Positions 46,359 through 57,790 of a stretch of DNA of 64,000 bases are shown here, piece by piece (the stretch's first letter is position 1; each line of letters begins with the position of its first letter). A model generated the notes under the pieces. It ran no database searches and was not told the DNA's origin. It saw nothing but the letters and a program-made list of their open reading frames with translations. The DNA is from Derxia lacustris (GTDB lineage Bacteria > Pseudomonadota > Gammaproteobacteria > Burkholderiales > Burkholderiaceae_E). The position numbers and the translations under genes are program-made. The stretch lies in assembly GCF_002105195.1 (NCBI RefSeq), contig NZ_MUHU01000008.1, positions 186,001-250,000 on the forward strand. The letters run 5' to 3'.

Positions 46359-47033
46359 ATGAACGAGCAATCCCCCTCCGCCGGCAGCGTCGCTGCCGAA
46401 CCCGCCGCGCTGCGCATGCAGCGGGCGCTGGCCGATCTGCGCGCCGGCCGTCCGGTCATCGTCTGCGACGACTTCGACCGCGAGAACGAAGCCGACCTGA
46501 TCGTCGCCGCCGAGACCATGACGGTCGAGACGATGGCGCGCTTCATCCGCGATTGCAGCGGCATCGTCTGCCTCTGCCTGACCGACGAGCACGCCAGCCG
46601 GCTCGACCTGCCGCCGATGGTCGCGGCCAACGAGAGCCAGTACGGCACCGCCTTCACCGTGAGCATCGAGGCGCGCGCCGGCGTGACCACCGGCGTGTCG
46701 GCGGCCGACCGGCTGACGACGATCCGTGCGGCGATCGCGGCCGGCGCCACTGCCGGCGATCTGGCGCGGCCGGGCCATGTGTTTCCGCTGCGCGCGCGGC
46801 CGGGCGGCGTGCTGGAACGGCGCGGCCACACCGAAAGCGCGGTCGACCTCGCGCGGTTGGCCGGGCTGACGCCGGCCGGCGTGCTCTGCGAGCTGATGAA
46901 CGACGACGGCACGATGACCCGTGGCGCCCAGCTCGACGATTACGCGCGCCGGCATGGCTTCACCATGATTTCGGTGGCGGAAATCGTGGAATGGCGGCTG
47001 GCGCAGGAGGGCGCGCCGCGCGTGGCGGCCTGA
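46359..47033 (+). CDS. ribB: 3,4-dihydroxy-2-butanone 4-phosphate synthase
   Basis: Makes the four-carbon unit of riboflavin from ribulose 5-phosphate. It has 224 residues, standard for the single-domain enzyme; the GTP cyclohydrolase II half found in RibBA is absent. Active-site motifs are [11 protein letters not shown], the loop [33 protein letters not shown] and [10 protein letters not shown]. The FMN riboswitch upstream confirms the pathway. It is convergent with ugpQ over 15 bases. Confidence 0.97.
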   Translation: MNEQSPSAGSVAAEPAALRMQRALADLRAGRPVIVCDDFDRENEADLIVAAETMTVETMARFIRDCSGIVCLCLTDEHASRLDLPPMVAANESQYGTAFTVSIEARAGVTTGVSAADRLTTIRAAIAAGATAGDLARPGHVFPLRARPGGVLERRGHTESAVDLARLAGLTPAGVLCELMNDDGTMTRGAQLDDYARRHGFTMISVAEIVEWRLAQEGAPRVAA

Positions 47034-47048
47034 GCGGCGCAGGCCGGC

Positions 47049-47834
47049 TCAGCCGCGGATCAGGTCGGGCCTATCGGTGCAGACGGCCACGCCGGCCGCC
47101 AGCAGCCGCGCCGCTTCGGCCGCATCGTTGACGGTCCAGGCCATCAGCCCCACGCGCGGCAGCCGGCCGGCGGCCATGCCGGCATGCAGCGCCGCCAGCG
47201 CCTCGGGCGTGAAGGCCGAGCGATTGGCATGCAGCGTGGCGGCGTCGAGCGCGGCCACGCGCGCCGGCCAGTCGGGCGCGAGCGCATCGACCAGCAGCCC
47301 GCGCGCAATCCCCGGCGCAATCCGGCGCGCGGCGGCGAGCGCGGCGTCGGAAAACGAGCTGAACAGCAGCGGCGCAGGCGCGCCGGTCAGCGCTAGCCAG
47401 TCGAGCGCCGCATGCGCGACCGCTGCGCCGGTGGCTTCGGCCAGGTCGGCGCGGGCTGGCTTGATTTCCACGTTCATCCACAGCCCCAGCTCGCCGCAGA
47501 GCGCGAGCGCGGCGGCGAAGGTGGGCACCGTCTCGCCGGCAAAGCGCGGGTCGAACCAGCTGCCGGCGTCGAGCGCGAGCAGCTCGTGCGCCGGGCTGTC
47601 GGCCACGCCGGCGCCGTCGGCGCGCGCGTCCACGGTGCGGCCACGGTCGGCGTCGTGCATCAGCAGCGGCAGGCCGTCGCGGCTCAGCATCACGTCGAAT
47701 TCCACGCCGCGCGCGCCGGCCGCATGACCGGCGCGCAGCGCGGCGAGCGTGTTCTCGGGCGCGAGGCTGCCGCCGCCGCGATGCGCGATCACGCGCGGGC
47801 CGGGCCAGCCGGCAAGGCTCGGGGCGGCGCGCAT
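47049..47834 (-). CDS. ugpQ: Cytoplasmic glycerophosphodiester phosphodiesterase
   Basis: Cuts glycerophosphodiesters to glycerol 3-phosphate and an alcohol. It has 261 residues from ATG 47834, with no signal peptide. GDPD motifs are RVIAHRGGGSLAPENTLAA, VEFDVMLSRDGLPLLMHD and NVEIKPARAD. Its start overlaps the glpK stop (TGATG), so the two are co-translated; both feed glycerol 3-phosphate. Confidence 0.93.
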   Translation of the reverse strand: MRAAPSLAGWPGPRVIAHRGGGSLAPENTLAALRAGHAAGARGVEFDVMLSRDGLPLLMHDADRGRTVDARADGAGVADSPAHELLALDAGSWFDPRFAGETVPTFAAALALCGELGLWMNVEIKPARADLAEATGAAVAHAALDWLALTGAPAPLLFSSFSDAALAAARRIAPGIARGLLVDALAPDWPARVAALDAATLHANRSAFTPEALAALHAGMAAGRLPRVGLMAWTVNDAAEAARLLAAGVAVCTDRPDLIRG

Positions 47835-49303
47835 CAGGCCCAGTCGCAGACCCGGCCGACCGCCTTGCGCCAGTGCGCCAGCCGCTCGGCCGCCTCGTCG
47901 CGGCCGATGGTGGGCTCGAACAGCGTCGAATCGAGATCGCGGTCCTCGGCGTGCTGATAGGTGCCGGTGGTGTGCGCCGCGATCGCCGCCGCGCCGAAGG
48001 CCGTGGCCTCGATGTTGGCCGGCCGGCGCACCGGCACGCCGAGCAGGTCGGCCTGCATCTGCATCAGCAGATCGTTGGCCGAGCCGCCGCCGTCGACGCT
48101 GAGTTCGGTCAGCTTCATGCCCGAGTCGGCCTGCATCGCCAGCAGCACCTCGGCCGATTGCAGCGCAATGCTCTCCAGCGCCGCGCGCGCGATGTGGGCC
48201 CGGCTGGTGCCGCGCGTGATGCCCAGGATGCCGGCGCGCGCGGTCGGGTCCCAGACCGGCGAGCCGAGCCCGTTGAAGGCCGGCACCAGCACCACGCCGC
48301 CGCTGTCGGGCACGCTGGCTGCAAGCGGCTCGATGTCGGCGGTGCGGGTGAACAGCCGCACTTCGTCGCGCAGCCATTGCACGACCGAGCCGGCGTCGAA
48401 CACCGCGCCCTCGAGCGCGAATTCCTTCAGCCGCGAGATCTGCGCTGCACGGGTGGTGAGCAGGCCGTGACTGCTCACGACTGCCTCGTCGCCGGTATGC
48501 AGCAGCGCGAAGCAGCCGGTGCCGTAGGTGTTCTTGGCCTGGCCCGGCGCCATGCAGCCGTGGCCGAACAGCGCCGCCTGCTGGTCGCCGGCCACGCCCA
48601 TGATCGAGACCGGCGCGCCGAAGGCAGCGCAGTCGCCGAAATAGCTGGCCGAAGGCTTGACCGTCGGCAGCAGCGCCCGCGGGATGTTGAAGGCGGTGCA
48701 CAGCTCCTCGTCCCACACGCCGCGCCGGATGTCGAACAGCAGCGTGCGCGAGGCGTTGGTCACATCGGTGGCATGCACTGCGCCGCCGGTGAGCTTCCAG
48801 ATCAGCCAGCTGTCGACGGTGCCGAAGGCCAGCTCGCCGGCCTCGGCCAGCTGGCGCGCGCCGGGCAGATGGTCGAGCAGCCAGGCGATCTTGCCGGCGG
48901 CGAAATAGGGATCGATGACCAGCCCGGTGCGGCTGCGCACCAGCGGCGCGAGGCCTTCCTCGATGCGGTCCTGGCACCAGCCGGCGGTGCGGCGGTCCTG
49001 CCAGCTGATGGCCGGGCCGATCGGCGCGCCGCTGCGCCGGCTCCAGACCAGCGTGGTCTCGCGCTGGTTGGTGATGGCGATGCCGCTCAGCTCGAGCGCG
49101 CCGACGCCGGCGGCCAGCAGCGCATCGCGCGCGGCCTCGAATTGCGTCGTCCACAGATCGGCCGGGTCGTGCTCGACCCAGCCCGGCTTGGGGAAATGCA
49201 CCGGCAGCGGTTTCTGGATCACTGGCGTGTGCTGGCCGTCGGTATCGAAGACGGCCGCGCGCGACGAGCTGGAACCCTGGTCGAGCGCGAGAAAGCGGGC
49301 CAT
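47834..49303 (-). CDS. glpK: Glycerol kinase
   Basis: Phosphorylates glycerol to glycerol 3-phosphate. The 489 residues from ATG 49303 (GGAGACC upstream) fit the family; in-frame sequence up to 49513 would run over the alaS promoter and is rejected. FGGY-family motifs are [49 protein letters not shown] and [16 protein letters not shown]. No glycerol facilitator or dehydrogenase gene is near. Confidence 0.96.
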   Translation of the reverse strand: MARFLALDQGSSSSRAAVFDTDGQHTPVIQKPLPVHFPKPGWVEHDPADLWTTQFEAARDALLAAGVGALELSGIAITNQRETTLVWSRRSGAPIGPAISWQDRRTAGWCQDRIEEGLAPLVRSRTGLVIDPYFAAGKIAWLLDHLPGARQLAEAGELAFGTVDSWLIWKLTGGAVHATDVTNASRTLLFDIRRGVWDEELCTAFNIPRALLPTVKPSASYFGDCAAFGAPVSIMGVAGDQQAALFGHGCMAPGQAKNTYGTGCFALLHTGDEAVVSSHGLLTTRAAQISRLKEFALEGAVFDAGSVVQWLRDEVRLFTRTADIEPLAASVPDSGGVVLVPAFNGLGSPVWDPTARAGILGITRGTSRAHIARAALESIALQSAEVLLAMQADSGMKLTELSVDGGGSANDLLMQMQADLLGVPVRRPANIEATAFGAAAIAAHTTGTYQHAEDRDLDSTLFEPTIGRDEAAERLAHWRKAVGRVCDWA

Positions 49304-49404
49304 GGAGGTCTCCGTTGTCAGGTGTTGCGAACGGCGCGCGAAGGGCTCGCGGAGCCCGGCGCCAATGGCTTTCTTACGGCGCGGGAAGGGCCGGATTGAG
49401 TTCG

Positions 49405-49410
49405 TATAAT
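49405..49410 (+). promoter_or_regulatory. TATAAT box, probable alaS promoter
   Basis: A perfect TATAAT lies in the gap between the divergent glpK and alaS genes, 135 bases before the alaS ATG. No good -35 is seen at the right distance, so an activator or weak promoter is possible. Confidence 0.45.
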
Positions 49411-49545
49411 CGCCGGCTGCCCGAAACATTCCTTTACGGGGAATGCGGCGTTCAGTGCGGTGTCTGTCCAAAGCGGACAGCCGGCTGGCGCCAGCACCCC
49501 GCAAGCACGACATCCCGACACCAGTCCGAGCACGAAAGCCCGCAG

Positions 49546-52173
<2,628 letters not shown>

Positions 52174-52189
52174 GCGGCGGGCCCGGGCG

Positions 52190-52729
52190 ATGACCGATCC
52201 CGTCATTCGCCGCGCCACGCTGGCCGATGCGCCCGGCGTGGCCGCCTGCATGGGCGGCGCCGAGAGCTTTCCGATGACGCTCCAGCAGCCGCATGTGGAT
52301 GTGGCGCTGTGGCAGGAGCGGCTGGCCAAGCCGCTGCCCGGCTCGACGCCGCTGGTGGCGGAGCTGGGCGGTGAGGTGGTCGGCATGCTCAACCTGTTCA
52401 AGGTCGATGGCGGCAATCCGCGCCGCGCGCATGTGCTGAGCCTGGGCATGGCGGTGCGCGACGACCGGCACGGGCGTGGCATCGGCACGGCGCTGCTGCG
52501 CGCCGCGCTCGAAGTGGCCGACGACTGGCTGGCTGCTCTGCGCATCGAGCTGACCGTGTTTGCCGACAATGCTCCGGCCATCGCGCTGTACCAGCGCCAC
52601 GGTTTCGAGGTGGAAGGCCGGATGCGCGCGCATGCGCTGCGCGGCGGTGCCTACGTCGATTCGCTGCTGATGGCGCGGCTGCATCCGCGGCCGCCACGCC
52701 TGCCCTTGCCGCAAGAGACCACGCCATGA
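52190..52729 (+). CDS. GNAT-family N-acetyltransferase
   Basis: 179 residues with a GNAT acetyltransferase fold. The acetyl-CoA loop reads VRDDRHGRGIGTALLRAALEVA and the following segment ELTVFADNAPAIALYQRHGFEVEG is motif B. It is 16 bases after alaS and overlaps the Nudix gene start by 4 bases. The substrate is unknown. C-terminal residues are basic and proline-rich. Confidence 0.88.
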   Translation: MTDPVIRRATLADAPGVAACMGGAESFPMTLQQPHVDVALWQERLAKPLPGSTPLVAELGGEVVGMLNLFKVDGGNPRRAHVLSLGMAVRDDRHGRGIGTALLRAALEVADDWLAALRIELTVFADNAPAIALYQRHGFEVEGRMRAHALRGGAYVDSLLMARLHPRPPRLPLPQETTP

Positions 52730-53286
52730 CCGATTCACTGCCGCCGCTGCCCGCTGCGCCCGTCTGGCGCTTCTGCCCGCGCTGCGGCGGCGAGCTGGCG
52801 CCGCGCGATCACGGCGCCGGCGAGCGCCAGACCTGCTTCGCGCATGAATGCGGCTTCGTGCACTGGAACAACCCCATCCCCGTGGTCGCGGCGGTGGTCG
52901 AGTTGAACGGCCGCGTGCTGCTGGCACGCAATGCCGCCTGGGCCGAAGGCGCCTGGGGCCTCATCACCGGCTTTCTGGAGCCGGTCGAGGATCCGCTCGA
53001 AGGCGTGCTGCGCGAGGTGGCAGAGGAGACCGGGCTCACCGGCCGGGTCGAGAAGCTGCTGGGCGTCTGGCCGTTCCAGCGCAAGAACGAGCTGCTGATC
53101 GCCTATCACGTCGTGGCCGAGGGCGAGGTGAAGCTCAGCGAGGAGCTGGTCGATTACCGCCTCGTCGAGCCGGCGCGGCTGCGGCCCTGGCCGGCCGGCA
53201 CCGGCCACGCGCTGGCGCTGTGGATGCGCGAGCGCGGTCATGAGCCGGTCTATCTCGAACGGTTTGGCGAGGACCCGGGCTACTGA
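52726..53286 (+). CDS. Nudix hydrolase with N-terminal zinc ribbon (NudC-like)
   Basis: 186 residues. An N-terminal zinc ribbon has CPRCGGEL and CFAHECGF-type cysteines; the Nudix box is complete as GFLEPVEDPLEGVLREVAEETGL (23 residues, shown here in pieces: GFLEPVEDP, LREVAEETGL). This layout occurs in NADH/NAD pyrophosphatases and other nucleotide-diphosphate hydrolases, though it lacks the N-terminal NudC domain and the SQPWPFP motif (here VWPFQRKNEL instead). It is translationally coupled to the GNAT gene. Confidence 0.85.
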   Translation: MTDSLPPLPAAPVWRFCPRCGGELAPRDHGAGERQTCFAHECGFVHWNNPIPVVAAVVELNGRVLLARNAAWAEGAWGLITGFLEPVEDPLEGVLREVAEETGLTGRVEKLLGVWPFQRKNELLIAYHVVAEGEVKLSEELVDYRLVEPARLRPWPAGTGHALALWMRERGHEPVYLERFGEDPGY

Positions 53287-53382
53287 GGCCGGCGGTCGGC
53301 GCCGCCGCTGCGTTTAGCATTGGCCCATTCCCGACCGCGCCGCCCGGCCATGTACCGGCCGGCCTTCCTCCAGGAAACCGCC

Positions 53383-53652
53383 ATGACCGAATCCGCCCAG
53401 CCCCTGCCGCCCGTCGCCCGCGAAGTCGATGCGCGCGGCCTGATGTGCCCGCTGCCGATCCTGCGCGCCAAGAAGGCGCTGACCGATCTGCAATCGGGCG
53501 AGGTGCTCAAGGTGATTGCCACCGACGCCAGCTCGGTGCGCGACTTTCAGGCGTTTGCCAAGCAGACCGGCAATGCGCTGATCGCCCAGATCGAGACGCC
53601 GGCGGCGGGCGATGTGCCGGCCGAATGGGCGCATCTGCTCCGGCGGCGGTAA
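53383..53652 (+). CDS. TusA-family sulfurtransferase
   Basis: 89 residues from ATG 53383, with CAGGAAACC upstream. The family signature is VDARGLMCPLPILRAKKAL, with the persulfide-bearing Cys near residue 21. TusA-like proteins carry sulfur for tRNA thiolation, molybdenum cofactor or sulfur oxidation; this one cannot be placed more exactly. It follows the Nudix gene and is convergent with the APC permease. Confidence 0.9.
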   Translation: MTESAQPLPPVAREVDARGLMCPLPILRAKKALTDLQSGEVLKVIATDASSVRDFQAFAKQTGNALIAQIETPAAGDVPAEWAHLLRRR

Positions 53653-53694
53653 GCGGCGCGCTGGTGCGCCTTGCGGCCGACCGCGCGGCGGCTG

Positions 53695-55089
53695 TCAGCG
53701 CCGCCGCAGCATCCACGCGCGCAGCAGCAGGCCCGCGAGCACCACGCCCACGCCGGCCAGCGCGCCGGCCTTCACATAGGCCAGGCTCGCCCACAGCACA
53801 TAGCCGCTCGCGGCCGCGAACAGCAGCGGCAGCCAGGGATAGCCGGGCACGCGAAACGGCCGTGCCGCCTGCGGCAGCCGGCGCCGCAACCTCGGCAGCG
53901 CCAGCCCGCTCAGCACCAGAAAGCCCCAGTACACCGGCGACAGGTAGTCGACCATCGTCTCGAAGCCGGCGCGCGTGAGACTGCCGAGCGCCACCAGCAG
54001 CAGCGCGACCGCGCCGATGGCCAGCACCGACGCCTGCGGCACGGCGCGCGATGGATGCCATTCGCCCAGATGCGCCGGATCGCCGCTGTCGCGCGCGGCG
54101 GCATAGGTGGTGCGCGCGCCGGCGATCAGGATGGCGTTCATCACCGTCAGCGAGGCCAGCGCCACGATGCCGACGATGGCGATCTCGCCCGGCCGGCCGA
54201 AGGCGACGCGCATGGTGTCCGCCGCCGGCGCGCTGCTGCGCGCAAGCCCGTCGAGCCCGAGCACGCGCCAGTAGGCCCAGACCGTGGCGAGGTAGAGCGC
54301 CGTCACCGCGCCCATGCCGAGCAGCAGCGCGCGCAGCATGCCGCGGCGCGGATCGCGCATCTCGGCCGACAGCGTGGCCGCGTCGCTCCAGCCGCCGTAG
54401 GCGAGGAAGACGAAGACCAGCGCGGTGCCGAGGCTGGGCGGATCGGCCGGCTCGGCGCCAGCGGCTGGGCTGGCGGATGCGGCGCCGGCGAGCGCGTCGC
54501 CAATGCCGATGGCGCCAATGCCGCCGCCAGGGCCGGCCGAGCCGCCGGTCCACGCCACCCAGACCCCGGCCGCGATCACGCAGCCCAGCCCCGCCAGCAC
54601 CAGCAGCGCCAGCCCGAGCTGGGTGCCGATCCCGACCCGCAGCCCGCGCAGATTGGCCAGCACCAGCAGCCCGATCGCGCCGGCCGCGAACAGCGCGCTG
54701 GTCCACGGCGCGAGGCCGGGCGGCGGCGCCAGCAGCGCATTGGCGTAATCGCCGAGCACGAAGGCCAGCAGCGCCATCGACCCGGTGTGGATCACCGCGA
54801 ACCGCGACCACGCAAACGCAAAGCCCGCGCGCCGCCCCCAGGCCAGCCGCAGAAACCAGTAATCGCCGCCCGGATCGGGGAAGGCCGCCGCCAGCTCGGC
54901 GAAGCACAGCGCGCCGATCAGCGATACCAGCCCGCCGACGGCCCACAGCGCAAACAGCTCGCCGGCCGAGCCGACATTGGCCGCCACCAGCGGCGCGGTC
55001 TTGAAGATGCCGGCGCCGATCACCATGCCCACGCAGACCGAGGCTGCGTGCGCGACACCAAGCTGGCGCAGGGGAGGAGAGGGATTCAT
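53695..55089 (-). CDS. APC-family amino acid permease
   Basis: 464 residues with about twelve membrane segments. CVGMVIGAGIFKTAPLVAAN near residue 20 is the substrate-binding unwound helix 1 of APC transporters (Gly-x-Gly-Ile-Phe), and FVFLAYGGWSDAATLSAEMR is the conserved helix 6 region. It probably imports or exchanges an amino acid; the substrate is unknown. It stands alone, divergent from cfa over a 172-base gap. Confidence 0.88.
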   Translation of the reverse strand: MNPSPPLRQLGVAHAASVCVGMVIGAGIFKTAPLVAANVGSAGELFALWAVGGLVSLIGALCFAELAAAFPDPGGDYWFLRLAWGRRAGFAFAWSRFAVIHTGSMALLAFVLGDYANALLAPPPGLAPWTSALFAAGAIGLLVLANLRGLRVGIGTQLGLALLVLAGLGCVIAAGVWVAWTGGSAGPGGGIGAIGIGDALAGAASASPAAGAEPADPPSLGTALVFVFLAYGGWSDAATLSAEMRDPRRGMLRALLLGMGAVTALYLATVWAYWRVLGLDGLARSSAPAADTMRVAFGRPGEIAIVGIVALASLTVMNAILIAGARTTYAAARDSGDPAHLGEWHPSRAVPQASVLAIGAVALLLVALGSLTRAGFETMVDYLSPVYWGFLVLSGLALPRLRRRLPQAARPFRVPGYPWLPLLFAAASGYVLWASLAYVKAGALAGVGVVLAGLLLRAWMLRRR

Positions 55090-55261
55090 GCCGGCGAGAG
55101 TAGGCGAGCGGGCCGCAGGCCGGAATGGAAAGCCCGCTGAAACCCCCGCGCCGTCCGAATTCCATGCCTAGGCAACCAATCGCAACCGCGAGTCCCCACA
55201 CCGCGCGGGGAGGCTTATTCCGTCCCATACCGCAACGCGTCATCCGCCCTGGGAGGCCCGC

Positions 55262-56503
55262 ATGTTCTGGGAAAGCCGGCTCGAAAACTTCGTCGCCCGT
55301 CTGCGCTCGAACGGGCCGATCCCGCTCGAACTGCGGCTGTGGAACGGTCGCCGCTACGACCTTGCCGCGCCCTGCGGCGGCCCACCGCTCGCGAGCGTGG
55401 TCGTGCCGTCGCCGCGCAGTCTCGGCTATCTGCTGTCGCCGTCGCTGTCGAACCTGGGGCGCGCCTATGTGGAGGGCGCCATCGAGGTGGAAGGGCGGCT
55501 CGCCGACGTGATCGAAGCCTGCTGGAAGCTCGCCACCACCGCCGTCGAGCCCGAGGGCAGGCTCGGCCGCATGCTCAGGCAGTGGCGCCACACGCGCGAT
55601 ACCGACCGGCGCGCCATTGCCTACCACTACGACGTCAGCAACGACTTCTACCGGCTCTGGCTCGATGAGCGGATGGTCTATTCCTGCGCCTACTTCGAGC
55701 GCGGCGACGAGGACCTGGCGACGGCCCAGCGCAAGAAGCTCGACCACATCCTGACCAAGCTGCGCGTCGGTACCGGCGACCGGCTGCTCGACATCGGCTG
55801 CGGCTGGGGCGCGCTGGTCATCCACGCGGCGCGGCACTACGGCGCGCGCTGCCACGGCATCACGCTGAGCGAAGAGCAATACGCGCTCGCCACCGAGCGC
55901 GTGCGCGCCGCCGGGCTGGCCGACCGCGTGAGCATCGAGCTGCGCGACTACCGCGACCTGCTGCCCGACTACGCCGGCCACTTCGACCGGATTTCGAGCG
56001 TCGGCATGTTCGAGCATGTGGGCCGGCAGCATCTGAAGGACTACTTCGCCATCATCCACGGGCTGCTCAGGGACGGCGGACTGGTGCTCAACCACGGCAT
56101 CACCAGCACCGACCCCGACGACGGCGAAACGCCCTACGGCGGCGGCGAGTTCATCCACGACTACGTGTTTCCGCAGGGCGAGCTGGTGCATATCGGCACG
56201 GTGCTGCAGGAAATGCAGCGCGGCGGACTGGAGCCGCACGACATCGAAAGCCTGCGCCGCCACTACGCGCTCACGCTCGATCGCTGGGCCGCCAATTTCG
56301 AGGCGCATGCCGACGAGGCGCGGCGGCTGGCCGGCGACCGACGCTTCCGCATCTGGCGCGTGTATCTGGCCGGCAGCGCCAAGGCCTTCCGCGAGGACTG
56401 GATCAGCGTGTTCCAGGTGCTCGGCTGCAAGGCCGGCGGCGGCGCAATGAATCCGCTGCCGATGTCGCGCGGCTGGCAGTACGGCCAGCGGACCGGCGAC
56501 TGA
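55262..56503 (+). CDS. cfa: Cyclopropane-fatty-acyl-phospholipid synthase
   Basis: Adds a methylene bridge from SAM to unsaturated fatty acids in membrane phospholipids, usually on entry to stationary phase. It has 413 residues. HYDVSNDFYRLWLDERMVYS is the substrate motif, LLDIGCGWGALVIHAA the SAM loop, ISSVGMFEHVGRQHLKDYF and GGEFIHDYVFPQGELVHIG the active-site region. It stands alone. Confidence 0.95.
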   Translation: MFWESRLENFVARLRSNGPIPLELRLWNGRRYDLAAPCGGPPLASVVVPSPRSLGYLLSPSLSNLGRAYVEGAIEVEGRLADVIEACWKLATTAVEPEGRLGRMLRQWRHTRDTDRRAIAYHYDVSNDFYRLWLDERMVYSCAYFERGDEDLATAQRKKLDHILTKLRVGTGDRLLDIGCGWGALVIHAARHYGARCHGITLSEEQYALATERVRAAGLADRVSIELRDYRDLLPDYAGHFDRISSVGMFEHVGRQHLKDYFAIIHGLLRDGGLVLNHGITSTDPDDGETPYGGGEFIHDYVFPQGELVHIGTVLQEMQRGGLEPHDIESLRRHYALTLDRWAANFEAHADEARRLAGDRRFRIWRVYLAGSAKAFREDWISVFQVLGCKAGGGAMNPLPMSRGWQYGQRTGD

Positions 56504-56591
56504 ATCCGCGCGCGCCGCTTGCGCCACCTGAAGGCGGCGCGGCGCCGGCTGGGCCACACTCGACCGCAACGCCTTCATTGCGAGCCACCCG

Positions 56592-57671
56592 ATGCCGACC
56601 GCCCCCGACCTGCCCGCGCACTGGCGCGCCATGACCCTGGCAGAACCCGGCCGCCCCTTGCAGGCGGTCTGGCGCGACGGCTTGCCCGAGCCCGGCGCCG
56701 GCCAAGTGCTGATCCGCGTCTGCGCCTGCGGCGTCTGCCGCACCGACCTGCACATCGTCGATGGCGAACTCGCGGCCGAGCCGCATCCGGTGGTGCCGGG
56801 GCACGAGATCGTCGGGCGGGTGGTCAAGCTCGGCGCTGGCGTGACAGGGCCGCTCGCCGTCGGCGACCGGGTCGGCGTGCCCTGGCTCGGCTGGACCTGC
56901 GGCGTCTGCGAGCACTGCCGCGCCGGCCGCGAAAACCTCTGCGATCAGGCCCGCTTCACCGGCTGGCAGATCGCCGGCGGCTATGCCGATTACGCCGTCG
57001 CCGACGCGCGCTACGTGTTCGCGCTGCCCGCCGGCTACAGCGATGCCGAGGCCGCGCCGCTGCTCTGCGCCGGGCTCATCGGCTGGCGCGCGCTTGCGAT
57101 GGCCGGCGATGCAAAGCGGCTCGGCATCTACGGTTTCGGCGCGGCGGCGCATCTGGTGGCGCAGGTCGCGCGCCATCAGGGCCGCGAGGTCTATGCCTTC
57201 ACCCGGCCCGGCGACACGGTGGCGCAGGACTTCGCGCGCTCGCTCGGCGCGGTGTGGGCCGGCGGCTCGGACGAGTTGCCGCCACCGGCCGATCCGGCCG
57301 CCGCCAGCCTGCCGCCGGGCTGGGTCTCGTCGCTCGGCGGGCACGTCGAGCTGGATGCGGCGCTGCTGTTCGCACCGGTCGGCGCGCTGGTGCCGGCGGC
57401 ACTCAAGGCGGTGCGGAAGGGCGGCACCGTGGTTTGCGCCGGCATCCACATGAGCGACATCCCGTCGTTTCCCTACGGCTGGCTCTGGGGTGAACGCAGC
57501 ATCGTCTCGGTCGCCAATCTCACGCGGCGCGATGGCGACGACTTTCTGCGCTTTGCCGGCGACCATCGGCTGGAGGTGAGCGCCACGCCCTATCCGTTGG
57601 AGCGCGCCAACGAGGCGCTCGACGACTTGCGCGCCGGGCGGATCAGCGGCGCGGGCGTGTTGATTCCCTGA
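56592..57671 (+). CDS. Zinc-dependent alcohol dehydrogenase (MDR family)
   Basis: 359 residues. Catalytic zinc ligands are in CACGVCRTDLHIVDGEL (Cys) and GHEIVGRV (His); the structural zinc has four cysteines in CGVCEHCRAGRENLC. The nucleotide-binding loop is GIYGFGAAAHLVAQ rather than the common GxGGLG, as in the AdhA/'zinc-binding alcohol dehydrogenase' subgroup. It is 88 bases after cfa and may share its transcript. Substrate is likely a short-chain alcohol or aldehyde. Confidence 0.9.
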   Translation: MPTAPDLPAHWRAMTLAEPGRPLQAVWRDGLPEPGAGQVLIRVCACGVCRTDLHIVDGELAAEPHPVVPGHEIVGRVVKLGAGVTGPLAVGDRVGVPWLGWTCGVCEHCRAGRENLCDQARFTGWQIAGGYADYAVADARYVFALPAGYSDAEAAPLLCAGLIGWRALAMAGDAKRLGIYGFGAAAHLVAQVARHQGREVYAFTRPGDTVAQDFARSLGAVWAGGSDELPPPADPAAASLPPGWVSSLGGHVELDAALLFAPVGALVPAALKAVRKGGTVVCAGIHMSDIPSFPYGWLWGERSIVSVANLTRRDGDDFLRFAGDHRLEVSATPYPLERANEALDDLRAGRISGAGVLIP

Positions 57672-57790
57672 GCCGGCACGACCCGGACGCGCGCTTCCGC
57701 GCCCGCAGGCGGCCGATGGGCGGTCGCTGACGCGGAGCTGTCATCGACGGTGTCCACCCTCCGCCGGTTTTCAGCCACCGGACTCCGCCC